Translations under genes and position numbers: made by a program
The notes under the pieces: model-generated
Told to the model about the DNA's origin: nothing
Seen by the model: only the letters and a program-made list of their open reading frames with translations
Databases searched by the model: none
Source: Chitinophagales bacterium
Lineage (GTDB): Bacteria > Bacteroidota > Bacteroidia > Chitinophagales > UBA10324
Assembly: GCA_019694975.1 (NCBI GenBank)
Contig: JAIBAY010000002.1
Span: 571,252 to 635,251, forward strand
Reading direction: 5' to 3'
DNA: 64,000 nt
Part shown: piece by piece, positions 7,646-16,032 of the stretch
How positions within the stretch are numbered: position 1 is the stretch's first letter
How the letters are laid out: each line of letters starts with the position of its first letter

Positions 7646-8950
7646 ATGCGACTGTTCACCCTCCTTGCCATAGTGATTTTCACCCTGCTGCATTCAGTTG
7701 CTTGCTGTCAGAAAACAGATGCGATGATCGATCAGCAGGCTGCGGCCATACTGCCTAAAGTGGTTGAATGGCGCCGTTACCTGCACGAACATCCGGAGTT
7801 GTCGAACCGCGAATATGAGACGTCGAAGTTTGTAGCGGATTATCTTCGGTCACTTGGCCTCGAAGTGCAAACCGGCATTGCCAAAACAGGCGTGGTAGCG
7901 CTGCTAAAAGGCGGACGCCCCGGGCCGGTGGTGGCACTGCGCGCCGATATGGATGCACTGCCGGTGGAAGAACGAACCAATGTGCCGTTTGCTTCTAAAG
8001 TAAAGGGCGAATACATGGGCAGTGAAGTGCCGGTGATGCATGCCTGCGGACACGACTCACACATGGCTATCCTGCTGGGCACGGCACAGGTGCTTGCCTC
8101 CATGAAAAAAGACGTGCCCGGCACTGTCAAATTCATTTTTCAGCCGGCTGAAGAAGGTGCTCCCGGCAATGAAGAAGGCGGTGCGGCACTGATGATTAAA
8201 GAAGGGGTAATGAAAGATCCGAAGGTGGATGCCATCTTCGGGCTGCACATCAATTCGCAGACACCAACCGGCATCATCAAATACAAAAGCGGCGCGGAGA
8301 TGGCAGCTGCAGACATACTCATCATAAAAGTAAAAGGGAAAGGATCACATGGTTCACAACCCTGGAGCGGAATTGATCCGGTGATGGTATCCGCACAGAT
8401 TATTGAAGGGTTGCAAACCATAGTGAGCAGGCAGTCAAACCTCACCACAGCGCCGGTGGTGATCACGATCGGAAAAATCAATGGCGGGGTGCGCAATAAT
8501 ATTATTTCGGAAGAGGTGATCATGGAAGGCACCATCAGAACCCTCGACAGCGCCATGCAGGTAGATGTGCATGATAAAATCAGGCGCACCGTCACCAACA
8601 TTGCCGAAGCTTCCGGTGCCACCGCTGAGGTAACCATCATCACCAAAACAAGAGTTACCTATAATAATCTGAGGCTTACGGAAATGATGGCACCAAGCCT
8701 GGAGAAAGCGGCAGGCAAAGAAAATGTTCAACTTGCTGACTGGACTACCGGTGCTGAAGATTTCAGCTATTACGGCTCGCAAGCGCCGGCCTTCTTTTTT
8801 TTCCTCGGCGGCATGCCTGCAGGACAAGACCCTTCAACGGCTGCACCGCACCACACGCCTGACTTCTTTATTGATGACAGCCGGCTCGATGTGGGCGTGA
8901 AGGCATTCTGCCATCTGGTATTCGACTATGCTGCATTGTCTAAGCAATAG
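7646..8950 (+). CDS. Secreted M20 family amidohydrolase (N-acyl amino acid hydrolase type)
   Basis: 434 aa. A signal peptide (residues 1 to about 21, hydrophobic stretch then VACCQ) sends it to the periplasm; the Cys pair near 20 leaves lipoprotein anchoring possible. It matches the M20D amidohydrolase family (hippurate hydrolase/IAA-amino acid hydrolase type): R-A-D-M-D-A-L-P, metal motif H132-A-C-G-H136-D-S-H, general-base motif QPAEEG, FGLH, KGKGSHGSQP in the lid domain and a late TGAEDFSYY. It probably removes acyl groups from amino acids or acts on small peptides; the exact substrate cannot be read from sequence. Monocistronic. Confidence 0.9.
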   Translation: MRLFTLLAIVIFTLLHSVACCQKTDAMIDQQAAAILPKVVEWRRYLHEHPELSNREYETSKFVADYLRSLGLEVQTGIAKTGVVALLKGGRPGPVVALRADMDALPVEERTNVPFASKVKGEYMGSEVPVMHACGHDSHMAILLGTAQVLASMKKDVPGTVKFIFQPAEEGAPGNEEGGAALMIKEGVMKDPKVDAIFGLHINSQTPTGIIKYKSGAEMAAADILIIKVKGKGSHGSQPWSGIDPVMVSAQIIEGLQTIVSRQSNLTTAPVVITIGKINGGVRNNIISEEVIMEGTIRTLDSAMQVDVHDKIRRTVTNIAEASGATAEVTIITKTRVTYNNLRLTEMMAPSLEKAAGKENVQLADWTTGAEDFSYYGSQAPAFFFFLGGMPAGQDPSTAAPHHTPDFFIDDSRLDVGVKAFCHLVFDYAALSKQ

Positions 8951-9316
8951 CCGTTGCCACTACTTTGATAAAGGCATAGCAGGTTCATGACGCCTGCATG
9001 CATCAGAAAAAACCGCACAACCATTTGCGAGGTCGCACATCGGTGAAAACAGTCAGCCGCCGGGCAGCTTACCGTTCATCACCTCCCGCATCGGAACCAT
9101 TACAATCGGCGCTTCGTCTTCCACCGGCATATGCATACTGCTACCAGAGCAGCGTTTGATGCCGCGTAAACTGAAAAAACTCCATCATGTTTATTATCTT
9201 CAACCAAAGCAGGAACTGCTCCCGTTTACCCGGCCAATTGTTAAGGCAATGCCCGTGTATTCTTCAAACGGCAACCGCATAATCCATGTACAACAAAGTC
9301 AACTAACCGCACGCGT
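8951..9316 (+). other. Intergenic region with an ATG-poor open frame
   Basis: The 366-bp gap contains one frame, in phase with the small ORF at 9159-9320, that stays open for about 110 codons from a TGA near 8989, but it has no ATG before 9159. No promoter or hairpin was recognised. Confidence 0.4.
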
Positions 9317-9320
9317 ATGA
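9159..9320 (+). CDS. Possible 53-aa small protein coupled to the SnoaL-like gene
   Basis: ATG 9159 opens 53 codons whose TGA stop (9318-9320) overlaps the ATG of the next gene by four bases (ATGA). That overlap is the usual layout for translational coupling. The product is basic (PRKLKKLHHVYYLQPK) with no recognised domain. The frame continues open upstream for about 55 more codons without a start, so it may instead be the tail of a decayed gene. Chance is also possible. Confidence 0.25.
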   Translation: MPRKLKKLHHVYYLQPKQELLPFTRPIVKAMPVYSSNGNRIIHVQQSQLTARV

Positions 9321-9850
9321 AACATCTGCAACTAGCACTAATGCTGATAACAGGGCTGTCACTAATAACAGCCTGCAACAACTCCCAAACAAAAAATCAG
9401 ACCATAACCATGACAGACCATCAAGACAGTATTAAGCAATGGTTTCATCAATACATTGATGATGTTTGGAACAAGGGCGACTTTTCTCATGCCGACAAGT
9501 ATTGGGGCAAGGATTTCAGAAACGCCTTCGCACCACCGTTTGCACCCGGGCCCGAATCCATGAAAAACCAGGTAGCATACTTTCTCAACGCATTCAGTTC
9601 CTTCCATTTCGAAATCAAAGACATCATGATTGACGGCGATAAAATTTCAGTATGGGCGGAAATCACCGGCAGGCATACCGGCGAGTTGTTTGGTATTAAG
9701 CCAACAAACAAATCAGTGAAATTCAGAGAATCCGCCTGGTACAGCATGAAGGACGGTAAACTTGATGAAGTATATCCTTTTGTTGACTGGAATAGCTTGT
9801 TTGAACAACTGGGAGCATACCCGAAGCCTGACACGCACAGCGGTAACTGA
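9317..9850 (+). CDS. SnoaL-like / NTF2-fold lipoprotein
   Basis: 177 aa with lipobox ITAC (Cys20). The mature part has the NTF2/SnoaL-like ester cyclase pattern: W-F-x-x-Y-I-D-D-V-W-N-K-G-D near the start, a conserved G-x-E-S-M-K, 'FSSFHFEIKDIMIDGDKISVWAEITGRHTGE', and a final 'DGKLDEVYPFVDWNSLFEQLGA' typical of SnoaL-type polyketide-cyclase relatives. In these families the fold is a small alpha+beta barrel with varied functions; here it would act in the periplasm or at a membrane. No partner gene is evident. Confidence 0.8.
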   Translation: MKHLQLALMLITGLSLITACNNSQTKNQTITMTDHQDSIKQWFHQYIDDVWNKGDFSHADKYWGKDFRNAFAPPFAPGPESMKNQVAYFLNAFSSFHFEIKDIMIDGDKISVWAEITGRHTGELFGIKPTNKSVKFRESAWYSMKDGKLDEVYPFVDWNSLFEQLGAYPKPDTHSGN

Positions 9851-9874
9851 ACTACCCTAAAAATGATCAGGTAA

Positions 9875-9997
9875 ACATTTTATCTTCAAACATTCTTAAC
9901 CAGCAATAGTCTGATTCAGACCTATCCTAAAAATGGGGCGCTTACCAATGAAGCAATAAAGTTCAAAGCCATTTACAATCCTGCATTGAACAATTGA
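9875..9997 (+). pseudogene. Possible C-terminal gene remnant
   Basis: A 40-codon frame with no start codon ends in TGA 9995-9997. Its peptide (includes TYPKNGALTNEAIKFKAIY and ends NPALNN) looks protein-like rather than random. Family not recognised. It may be the tail of a gene lost when the AT-rich stretch was assembled. Confidence 0.25.
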
Positions 9998-10004
9998 TTA
10001 TTTT

Positions 10005-10220
10005 TTGGTACAGTCATTTGATGGACTCAACAAACTTCCGAATCCTAAAAAACCGAGTTTTCAGATGATGGTTGACTTTAATTTTATTCTCAAACAAATT
10101 CCCGGACAATACAAAGCTGCCGTTGTTCCGATTTTTATGCTCACATTTTTAGCAGCAATCGGCATATTTTTAACTAACCCGAAAGTTCAATCATTGACTG
10201 ATTATACAAAATCACTTTAA
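10005..10220 (+). CDS. Possible small single-pass membrane protein
   Basis: Open frame with TTG at 10005 (71 aa) or, better, ATG at 10065 (51 aa). One hydrophobic helix (AAVVPIFMLTFLAAIGIFL) is followed by a short polar tail. It ends 16 bp before the 208-aa membrane protein gene and could be cotranscribed with it. The lack of an ATG for the first 20 conserved-looking residues (LNKLPNPKKPSF) hints that it is a truncated gene instead. Family not recognised. Confidence 0.4.
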   Translation: MVQSFDGLNKLPNPKKPSFQMMVDFNFILKQIPGQYKAAVVPIFMLTFLAAIGIFLTNPKVQSLTDYTKSL

Positions 10221-10236
10221 CTAATCTAATACAATT

Positions 10237-10863
10237 ATGAAAAGACAACATTCACAAGAGCAACAAAAACTTATACATGTTACATGGGTTTCAGGATATT
10301 CATTCATTGGTTCAATTTTAACTTTCATTGCCGCTCTCATATTTATTCCGTTACCGGATTTTTCGCAAGACCCGCCTGTTATTCCGGCATTGCTCATGAC
10401 TTTCGGACAAATCGGAACTTCATTGCTGATAATAGGCTGTGTTGCTTATGCCACTAAATTAACAGAAGAAAGAAAAACGATGAGTTCCATTGGTTTTACT
10501 CTTATGTCAGTTGCCCAAGGAATTATTTTTGTGCTTTACATCATCTCCTTTAATGGAGAAGAAAAAATTGCAGAGGCTTACAGATTATTTTCAGCAAGTT
10601 TATATTTACTCATCGCAGCAATACTGCTGATTTCATTCTTCAGCGAGTTTCCAAAGTGGCTCAAGATAGTCGGAGTAATTTCCTGTTTGCCTTATGTCGT
10701 TGAGAACATCCTGTATTCCATTGAAGGAAAACTTTCTCCAAAACTCATGTATCTTGACGCAGCAGGAAATTTTCTTTTCAATTTCACGGTTGCATGCTGG
10801 GGGGTATTTGTTCTTCGCAGCTTAAAATCTGAACTGAACAAATTAAAGTCCCATGAGAAATGA
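10237..10863 (+). CDS. Polytopic membrane protein, unknown function
   Basis: 208 aa with about six predicted membrane segments (roughly residues 18-38, 50-72, 83-105, 120-138, 142-160, 180-198). The loops are short and there are no catalytic or transporter motifs. It ends in a Lys-rich cytosolic tail (LNKLKSHEK). Base composition is clearly more AT-rich than the genes before 9 kb, in line with the rest of this accessory stretch. I do not recognise the family. Confidence 0.75.
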   Translation: MKRQHSQEQQKLIHVTWVSGYSFIGSILTFIAALIFIPLPDFSQDPPVIPALLMTFGQIGTSLLIIGCVAYATKLTEERKTMSSIGFTLMSVAQGIIFVLYIISFNGEEKIAEAYRLFSASLYLLIAAILLISFFSEFPKWLKIVGVISCLPYVVENILYSIEGKLSPKLMYLDAAGNFLFNFTVACWGVFVLRSLKSELNKLKSHEK

Positions 10864-10965
10864 TCACTTGCACCAACACGATAATTACAACGTTTCTTTG
10901 ATACATTCGTGCAAATCGGCATCGTCATCGCCTGAGCACAGAGTAGAGCGGCAGCCAGCATAGAT

Positions 10966-11057
10966 TTAAACGAATTGGCGGGTGAAGTGCTTAGTCAAAC
11001 AGTTGTGCCTTCTATAAATATTTGTGGTAGGTTGACAGTTATCCGCCACTTCGTTAA
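10966..11057. repeat. Long imperfect hairpin H1 (attC-like)
   Basis: The arms TTAAACGAATTGGCGG (10966-10981) and CCGCCACTTCGTTAA (11043-11057) pair with one bulge and one mismatch around a ~60-base loop. The right arm runs into GTTAAGC, which fits the integron core GTTRRRY. The general form, GGCGG...CCGCC arms near a gene boundary, resembles gene-cassette recombination sites I recall from Bacteroidota; no integrase is in the window. Confidence 0.45.
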
Positions 11058-11229
11058 GCCCCGAAACGTCAGGCTGTGAAATAACGCAAAGCTCAAAACA
11101 ATTTCATAAAACAGATCCCGGGAATATGATTGCGGGTGCATTAGAAGCCATTTACCGGCATCGGTCTTTTATGCATCCAACTTTGGTTGAAAAATTTGCA
11201 TGCGTTTATAATCACTGTAACTTGGTGTT

Positions 11230-11486
11230 TCAAGTACACTTCTTCTCTAATCTCCGGCTGGAGCGGATGCCATTGAGGTAGCTATAAAAATATTTTTTAA
11301 TAATACTTCTGACACATAAGCCGGTCGTCCTTCGTTCTTCAATTCCGGTACCTTAAACCTGAGCTGCGCTAAGTCCAAATGCTCCACAAAGGCATCATTG
11401 AACCGGACCGGACTCTGTGCATCTACGCTGTCTTCAAGACTGCTAAAGGTTACCTGTGCTCAGATTTGGGGTTGCATGTACTGCAT
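11230..11486 (-). pseudogene. Decayed IS1182-type transposase, N-terminal fragment
   Basis: Read on the minus strand from ATG 11486: MQYMQPQI, an in-frame TGA, AQVTFSSLEDSVDAQSPV, then RFNDAFVEHLDLAQLRFKVP, ELKNEGRPAY, and, after a frameshift, YLNGIRSSRRLEKKC before a stop. The order 'SSLED...PVRF.DAFV..LDL..L.FKVP..K.EGRPAY......YLNGIRSSR.LE' is the N-terminal domain of IS1182/IS5-like transposases (InsH N-terminal type). At least one nonsense and one frameshift mutation are present, and the catalytic core is missing. No terminal inverted repeats were identified. Confidence 0.75.
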
Positions 11487-11653
11487 ATGTTAAAGATCTT
11501 TGTTCACCTGATCTTGGCACCATCTATTTCAATATCTTTATCAACGTAATTTGTAACATGATTGCTAATTGATTTTTTACAGACTGACGTTATCTGCAAT
11601 TTTAACGCACAGAACAAACAATAACGCTAACTCATAAATTATAAATATTAATT

Positions 11654-12319
11654 ATGAAAACAGTTAGAAGACACTGGTACAACATAGGAGGTATTGCAGG
11701 TTTAATATCAATTGGTACATTAATATATGCTTGGAATGACATGGTCGTTTTGCAACGACTACTGTTTATGAACTTCATTGCATTGCTAATTCATCAATAT
11801 GAAGAGTATGGATTTCCGGGTGGTGAACCTGCAATTATGAATATGGTTATTCAACCGAGTGACACACCAGACCGTTATCCCCTAAATCAAAACTCCGCAA
11901 TGATTATAAATGTTTTGGCTGCTTACTTTTTTTATTTAATACCTGTATTCTTTCCCGACATGATATGGCTAGGAATAGCTCCGACACTCTTTGGCTTTGG
12001 ACAATTTATAATTCACGGCATCGTGACGCCAAAAAAACTTGGACAATTTTACAATCCTGGGCTTGGAGCAGTTATTCTATTACATTTTCCAATAGGGGGA
12101 TTAATAATCTACCAAATAATTTCAAACCATCTCTCAACATCGGTTGACTGGATAGTGGGAGTTGTTTATATGTTTGCGTTTACGTTTATCACGCTAATGA
12201 AAATGACATACACATGGTTATCTGATAAAAATTCACCGTACATATTTCCAGCAGAAGAAATGAGACGCTTTAATGTTGAGGAAAAAATTATGAAACTTAA
12301 AAACAGAAAAGCAAATTAA
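11654..12319 (+). CDS. HXXEE domain membrane protein
   Basis: 221 aa, with six or so hydrophobic segments and the diagnostic H47-Q-Y-E50-E51 motif followed by YGFPGG, placing it in the HXXEE family (Pfam HXXEE). A second His (FIIHGIVTPKK) and downstream conserved N-P-G-L follow the family pattern. Function of the family is unknown; the HxxEE and later His suggest a metal-binding membrane enzyme (inference). AT-rich composition, standing alone between two long non-coding gaps, suggests recent acquisition. Confidence 0.88.
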   Translation: MKTVRRHWYNIGGIAGLISIGTLIYAWNDMVVLQRLLFMNFIALLIHQYEEYGFPGGEPAIMNMVIQPSDTPDRYPLNQNSAMIINVLAAYFFYLIPVFFPDMIWLGIAPTLFGFGQFIIHGIVTPKKLGQFYNPGLGAVILLHFPIGGLIIYQIISNHLSTSVDWIVGVVYMFAFTFITLMKMTYTWLSDKNSPYIFPAEEMRRFNVEEKIMKLKNRKAN

Positions 12320-12822
12320 ATATGTTGGCAAAGAAAAACTGCCGATAACAAAAAGATGTAATGTAATCCCCTCAGCAAGGCCATTACGATGTTAACCGTT
12401 TTTCTATTTCGTTTTCTTCAATTCATCTTTGTCGTTAGTAAGAGTGTTCAAATGTAGGAAACGACGGCTGCCTTTCCGGTTCTGCCCGATTTCCATATTT
12501 GAACACCATTTTCTTTTTAGGATCCTCGCTCAAGCTGCTATTTGTAGAACCCGGCGCGGTGGCCGCGATTACCAGTACCGGTGTAGGGTTGATGCCTTAA
12601 AAATGCAGCTGCCTGCTTAAACGGTGTGCTTATAGGGGCATAGCCGGTAATACGATTAGTAGTGCTTCTAACAAACAGTAGCGGTAATAAAAACAGTCGT
12701 GCTTCTAAACCGACATTTTTTAAACATTGTTATGTCATTCTTCGTTTAGCGGATATGCTAAGAATTGACAAACAGCAAATCGTGAACCGGAAAGATTTAT
12801 TTATAAATCAAAAGCAACAAAA
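12320..12822. other. 503-bp gap between HXXEE and S41 peptidase genes
   Basis: Holds the minus-strand remnant at 12435-12596 and, at about 12655-12705, two copies of GTGCTTCTAA 40 bp apart, similar to the GTGCCTTCTATAA inside H1. A weak sign that it is a degraded site of the same type. Nothing else is supported. Confidence 0.4.
12435..12596 (-). pseudogene. Possible gene remnant on the minus strand
   Basis: A 53-codon frame without a start codon, directly preceded by a stop. The peptide begins GINPTPVLVIAATAPGS, continues TNSSLSEDPKKKMVFKYGN and ends PTFEHSY. It reads like the C-terminal end of a real protein. Family not recognised. Confidence 0.3.
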
Positions 12823-14307
12823 ATGATAAGATTTTATCTATTCATTGCTGCCACATTGCTATTTTCTATAGCTGGAAAGCCGCAATCTATTCAAAGTTCA
12901 AAAACATTGACATCCACAGAACTTATTAAAGATTTTGAAGTTTTGAAAGGTGTTTTGCTAAATTATCACCCTGGGCTTTACAGGTTTCAGGACAGTTTAG
13001 CTGTAGGAAAGCTTTTTAATAATCTTGAACAACAATTAAAAAGTGATTTATCTCTTGCCGAGGCCTATTTATTGTTTTCCCGGTTTACTGCAAGCCTAAA
13101 ATGCGGACATACTTACTGCAACTTTTATAATCAAAGTAGTTTAACAAAAGACAGTCTTTTTAACAAAAAAGATAAAGTCCCATTTACATTTTTCTTGTTT
13201 GATAAAAAGATGTTCGTTGAAAAAAATGTTTCAGACAACGATGAACTAAACCAAGGAACTGAAGTTTTAGAAATCAATAATGTCCCGGTTGATATTATTA
13301 TCGATACCTTAATACAATATGTAAAGGGAGATGGAAACAATAATTTAAAAAGGCTAAATGACCTGAGCCTTTCCGGGCTGGGTAAATTTGAAGTATTTGA
13401 TATCTTTTATCCTTTATTATTTCCACTAGTCAGTAATTCCTATTCCCTTAAAGTTAAACAACCCGGCCAAAACGACATATTTTCAATTAAGGTTAATCCG
13501 GTTAGTCGTACTGAACGATTTAGCTTGATTGAAAGTAAATATGGTAGACAGCCTTCAAACTCAGATGATTTATGGAGTTTCAAAATAATAAATAATGAAA
13601 CAGGCTATTTAAAGATCGGGACATTTGTAACTAATAAATTAACCATTGACTGGAAGAAATTTTTAAATAATGCTTTTGATGAACTAGTTGAAAAAAATAT
13701 TCCAAATCTAATCATTGATATACGTGGAAATGAAGGTGGTGATGATGAAGTAAATCTTGTACTTGGAAAAAAGCTTGCTAAAAAGCAAATTGAGTTTCCG
13801 GCTTTTCAGGAATTGCTTCGATATGAAACTGTATCTGACGAATTCCGCCCCTACCTTAGTACATGGGATAAAAGTTTCTATAACAGAAGTGGACGATTGA
13901 TTAAACTCGAAAATGGTTTTTACACCTGGAAAAAAGATAGAGAAAAATCAGGCATTAAGCAAAACAGCAAAGCATTTCAAGGAAATACCTTTTTACTTGT
14001 TGATGCAGCAAATAGTTCTGCAACATTCTTTCTTACGGCAGGTTTACAAGAGAACAAGATTGCAACTGTTGTAGGTTCTGAAACCGGCGGTAACCTGAAA
14101 GGAACAAATGGTGGACAACTTTTCTTTCTTTGGCTACCCAATTCAAAAATAGAAATTGACATTCCGTTGATAGGTTATTACCCTTTTGCAGAACAACCTG
14201 ACAAGGGAATAAGTCCTGATATTGAAATTCCATTAACTGTTTCAGACATTCTATCTAATAAAGACTCTGTTTTAGAAATGACATTGGAATTAATAAATAA
14301 GAAGTAA
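12823..14307 (+). CDS. S41 family peptidase (C-terminal processing peptidase-like)
   Basis: 494 aa, with a signal peptide (1 to about 20) indicating export. The C-terminal half has the S41 core: IIDIRGNEGGDDE around residue 299, then LLVDAANSSATFF with the probable nucleophile Ser398 or Ser399, and GSETGGNLKGTNGG. The end, 'GYYPFAEQPDKGISPDIEI', matches the P-D-x-G-x-x-P-D-x-x-x tail common in Bacteroidota S41 proteins. No clear PDZ domain. It probably degrades periplasmic peptides. The gene is strikingly AT-rich and alone, part of the accessory stretch. Confidence 0.88.
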   Translation: MIRFYLFIAATLLFSIAGKPQSIQSSKTLTSTELIKDFEVLKGVLLNYHPGLYRFQDSLAVGKLFNNLEQQLKSDLSLAEAYLLFSRFTASLKCGHTYCNFYNQSSLTKDSLFNKKDKVPFTFFLFDKKMFVEKNVSDNDELNQGTEVLEINNVPVDIIIDTLIQYVKGDGNNNLKRLNDLSLSGLGKFEVFDIFYPLLFPLVSNSYSLKVKQPGQNDIFSIKVNPVSRTERFSLIESKYGRQPSNSDDLWSFKIINNETGYLKIGTFVTNKLTIDWKKFLNNAFDELVEKNIPNLIIDIRGNEGGDDEVNLVLGKKLAKKQIEFPAFQELLRYETVSDEFRPYLSTWDKSFYNRSGRLIKLENGFYTWKKDREKSGIKQNSKAFQGNTFLLVDAANSSATFFLTAGLQENKIATVVGSETGGNLKGTNGGQLFFLWLPNSKIEIDIPLIGYYPFAEQPDKGISPDIEIPLTVSDILSNKDSVLEMTLELINKK

Positions 14308-14329
14308 AGAGCACATCAGCTAACACGGA

Positions 14330-14434
14330 TTTGGCAAAAGTGGCGGTTGATTGCTTTGCAGAAACATTTGTGGCTGGTCAAATATTGGTTCTCCGCATTA
14401 ACGTTTGTGATGAAAATCGCACCTTCGCCAAGCC
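14330..14434. repeat. Long imperfect hairpin H2 (attC-like)
   Basis: The arms TTTGGCAAAAGTGGCGG (14330-14346) and CGCACCTTCGCCAAGCC (14418-14434) are partly complementary (TTGGC/GCCAA core plus extensions) around a ~70-base loop. GCATGCATAACC follows. It resembles H1 and begins about 20 bp after the S41 stop codon, where a cassette recombination site would lie. The other bases of the 14308-14627 gap show nothing further. Confidence 0.4.
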
Positions 14435-14627
14435 CGGGAACGGCATGCATAACCCGTTTGGCGACCTGCATACATGAAACGGTGGTGCTTACAACCTGAC
14501 ATAGGTTTACACTTAAATCAGTAATATCAACAAAACCAGTAAACTTTTTTCAGGACAGGTTACTCATATAATTTGCAATTTCGCCCCACTTACAACTCCA
14601 TCAACCGGTAACCGGCATAAATAGCGG

Positions 14628-15923
14628 ATGAAAAATCTTACAATACTTTTATGTTTGCTGTTCCCGCTAACTGCATACGGACAGCAGGATAATGACCGTT
14701 TGAATAATAATCTGGATGCGTATTTTTCCGCATTAACCGCTCTTGAAAATTTTAATGGCAACGTAATTGTTTCCATACATGGAAAAATACTGCTTGACAA
14801 AACGTATAACTTGGCAGGAGCTTCAGACAGTTTAAAAGTTACAAGAAACAGCAGGTTTATTATTGCTTCCGTCTCTAAGATTTTTATCAAGGTTGGCATC
14901 TTAAAACTGGTCGAACAGCATAAAATTCAGCTGACGGACCATCTAAGCCGGTTCATCCCCGATTTTCCAAACGGGGAAAAAATTACGGTGGAACAGTTAA
15001 TGCTTCACCAATCCGGCTTGCCGAGAGAACTCACAAATTTCCAGGACTACGATAGCTTATCCCTTACACAAATCGTTGCATTGGCAAAACTGGAGAAGCT
15101 GCAATTTGAACCCGGAACGGAGACACTCTATTCCAATGTTGGCTACTTCCTGTTGCACTACATCATTGATCAGACTTCAGGCATCGGCTATTTTGCCTTT
15201 ATGCAACAGGAAGTTTTCAATAGAATGAAATTGAAACACACCTCGGAGTTCAACGCAACAAAGCGGATTCCCGGATTTGCCTTCGGATTTGATCATGAGG
15301 ATGGAAGAATCATTGCTGCGCCTTTCAAGTCCATCAACCAGTTTGAAACAGGCAATTACCTTTCCACCATTGGTGATTTGTATAGTTTTAGCCGGCAAAT
15401 GGTCTCCGGCAAAGTCCTGCCAGCTCCACTCATGACTGAACTATTCGGGCAAGACAGCACGCTTATTCAGGCAGGCGGCAGGCCCGGATACAGGGCCTAT
15501 TTTTACATGAATCTGAAAACAGGCGTAACCTTCATCTTTCTGTCAAACTATACCGACATTCCCATTCAGGAAGCGACCGCTGACGTCCTCAACATACTTG
15601 CCGATAAACCATACGAGGTTCCCCATAAAATCAATCGGACCGCCATTCAACTGTCCGCTGAAACACTAAAAAACTATACCGGCAGATTTGCGCTGGAGGC
15701 CGATATAACGCAAATAATAACGATTCAGTTAATCGGCGATAAATTATTTGATGTTGATGCAAGTGGTGAAAAAACGGAACTCTTTCCCGAAAGTGAAACC
15801 ACCTTCTTTATCAGCCCGGAGTCAAAAGACGGCTATGTATTTACACTGAATCCGCAAACGCACCGATATGACCTGACCATCATTTCTTCAGGGTTGCAAC
15901 TTAAAACCAACCGCATTGAATAA
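14628..15923 (+). CDS. Serine hydrolase of the class C beta-lactamase / DD-peptidase family
   Basis: 431 aa, signal peptide 1-19. It has the beta-lactamase (PF00144) motifs: S81-V-S-K84 (nucleophile and general base), 'LMLHQSGLPRE', and Y168-S-N170. The KTG-type motif is less obvious; 'AGGRPGYRAYFY' near residue 285 (HxG equivalent) takes its place. A C-terminal extension of about 100 residues is likely a lipocalin-like domain. Such proteins are usually periplasmic esterases or peptidases, not antibiotic-resistance enzymes. It is less AT-rich than its upstream neighbours. Confidence 0.88.
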   Translation: MKNLTILLCLLFPLTAYGQQDNDRLNNNLDAYFSALTALENFNGNVIVSIHGKILLDKTYNLAGASDSLKVTRNSRFIIASVSKIFIKVGILKLVEQHKIQLTDHLSRFIPDFPNGEKITVEQLMLHQSGLPRELTNFQDYDSLSLTQIVALAKLEKLQFEPGTETLYSNVGYFLLHYIIDQTSGIGYFAFMQQEVFNRMKLKHTSEFNATKRIPGFAFGFDHEDGRIIAAPFKSINQFETGNYLSTIGDLYSFSRQMVSGKVLPAPLMTELFGQDSTLIQAGGRPGYRAYFYMNLKTGVTFIFLSNYTDIPIQEATADVLNILADKPYEVPHKINRTAIQLSAETLKNYTGRFALEADITQIITIQLIGDKLFDVDASGEKTELFPESETTFFISPESKDGYVFTLNPQTHRYDLTIISSGLQLKTNRIE

Positions 15924-16032
15924 TAATTGCAGGGTTGCCGATACCGAACGTGTTTCAGGCCATTTTGCCGTACACAAAACAAATACCGGATAAGCGCCCA
16001 TTCATAACACGCTTTGTTATTCATGCGCGCTG

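Larger units (their letters stand above)
10864..11653. other. 790-bp gene-free region with hairpin H1 and transposase remnant
   Basis: Contains H1 (10966-11057) and the IS1182-like remnant (11230-11486). The last ~130 bp before the HXXEE gene are very AT-rich and could carry its promoter, but no -7/-33 pair is clear. No intact gene seen. Confidence 0.6.

Noticed and set aside
8140-8646. 168-codon minus-strand frame in the M20 amidohydrolase gene
   Set aside because: Shadow of a well-supported gene; Met/Ser/Thr/Cys-rich without domain.
12429-12620. 63-codon plus-strand frame
   Set aside because: Arg/Cys-rich; antisense in phase with the more protein-like minus-strand remnant.
14628-15923. 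Antibiotic-resistance beta-lactamase
   Set aside because: Has the SxxK and YxN motifs of the wider serine hydrolase family but a C-terminal lipocalin-like extension and no clear KTG; resistance role unsupported.
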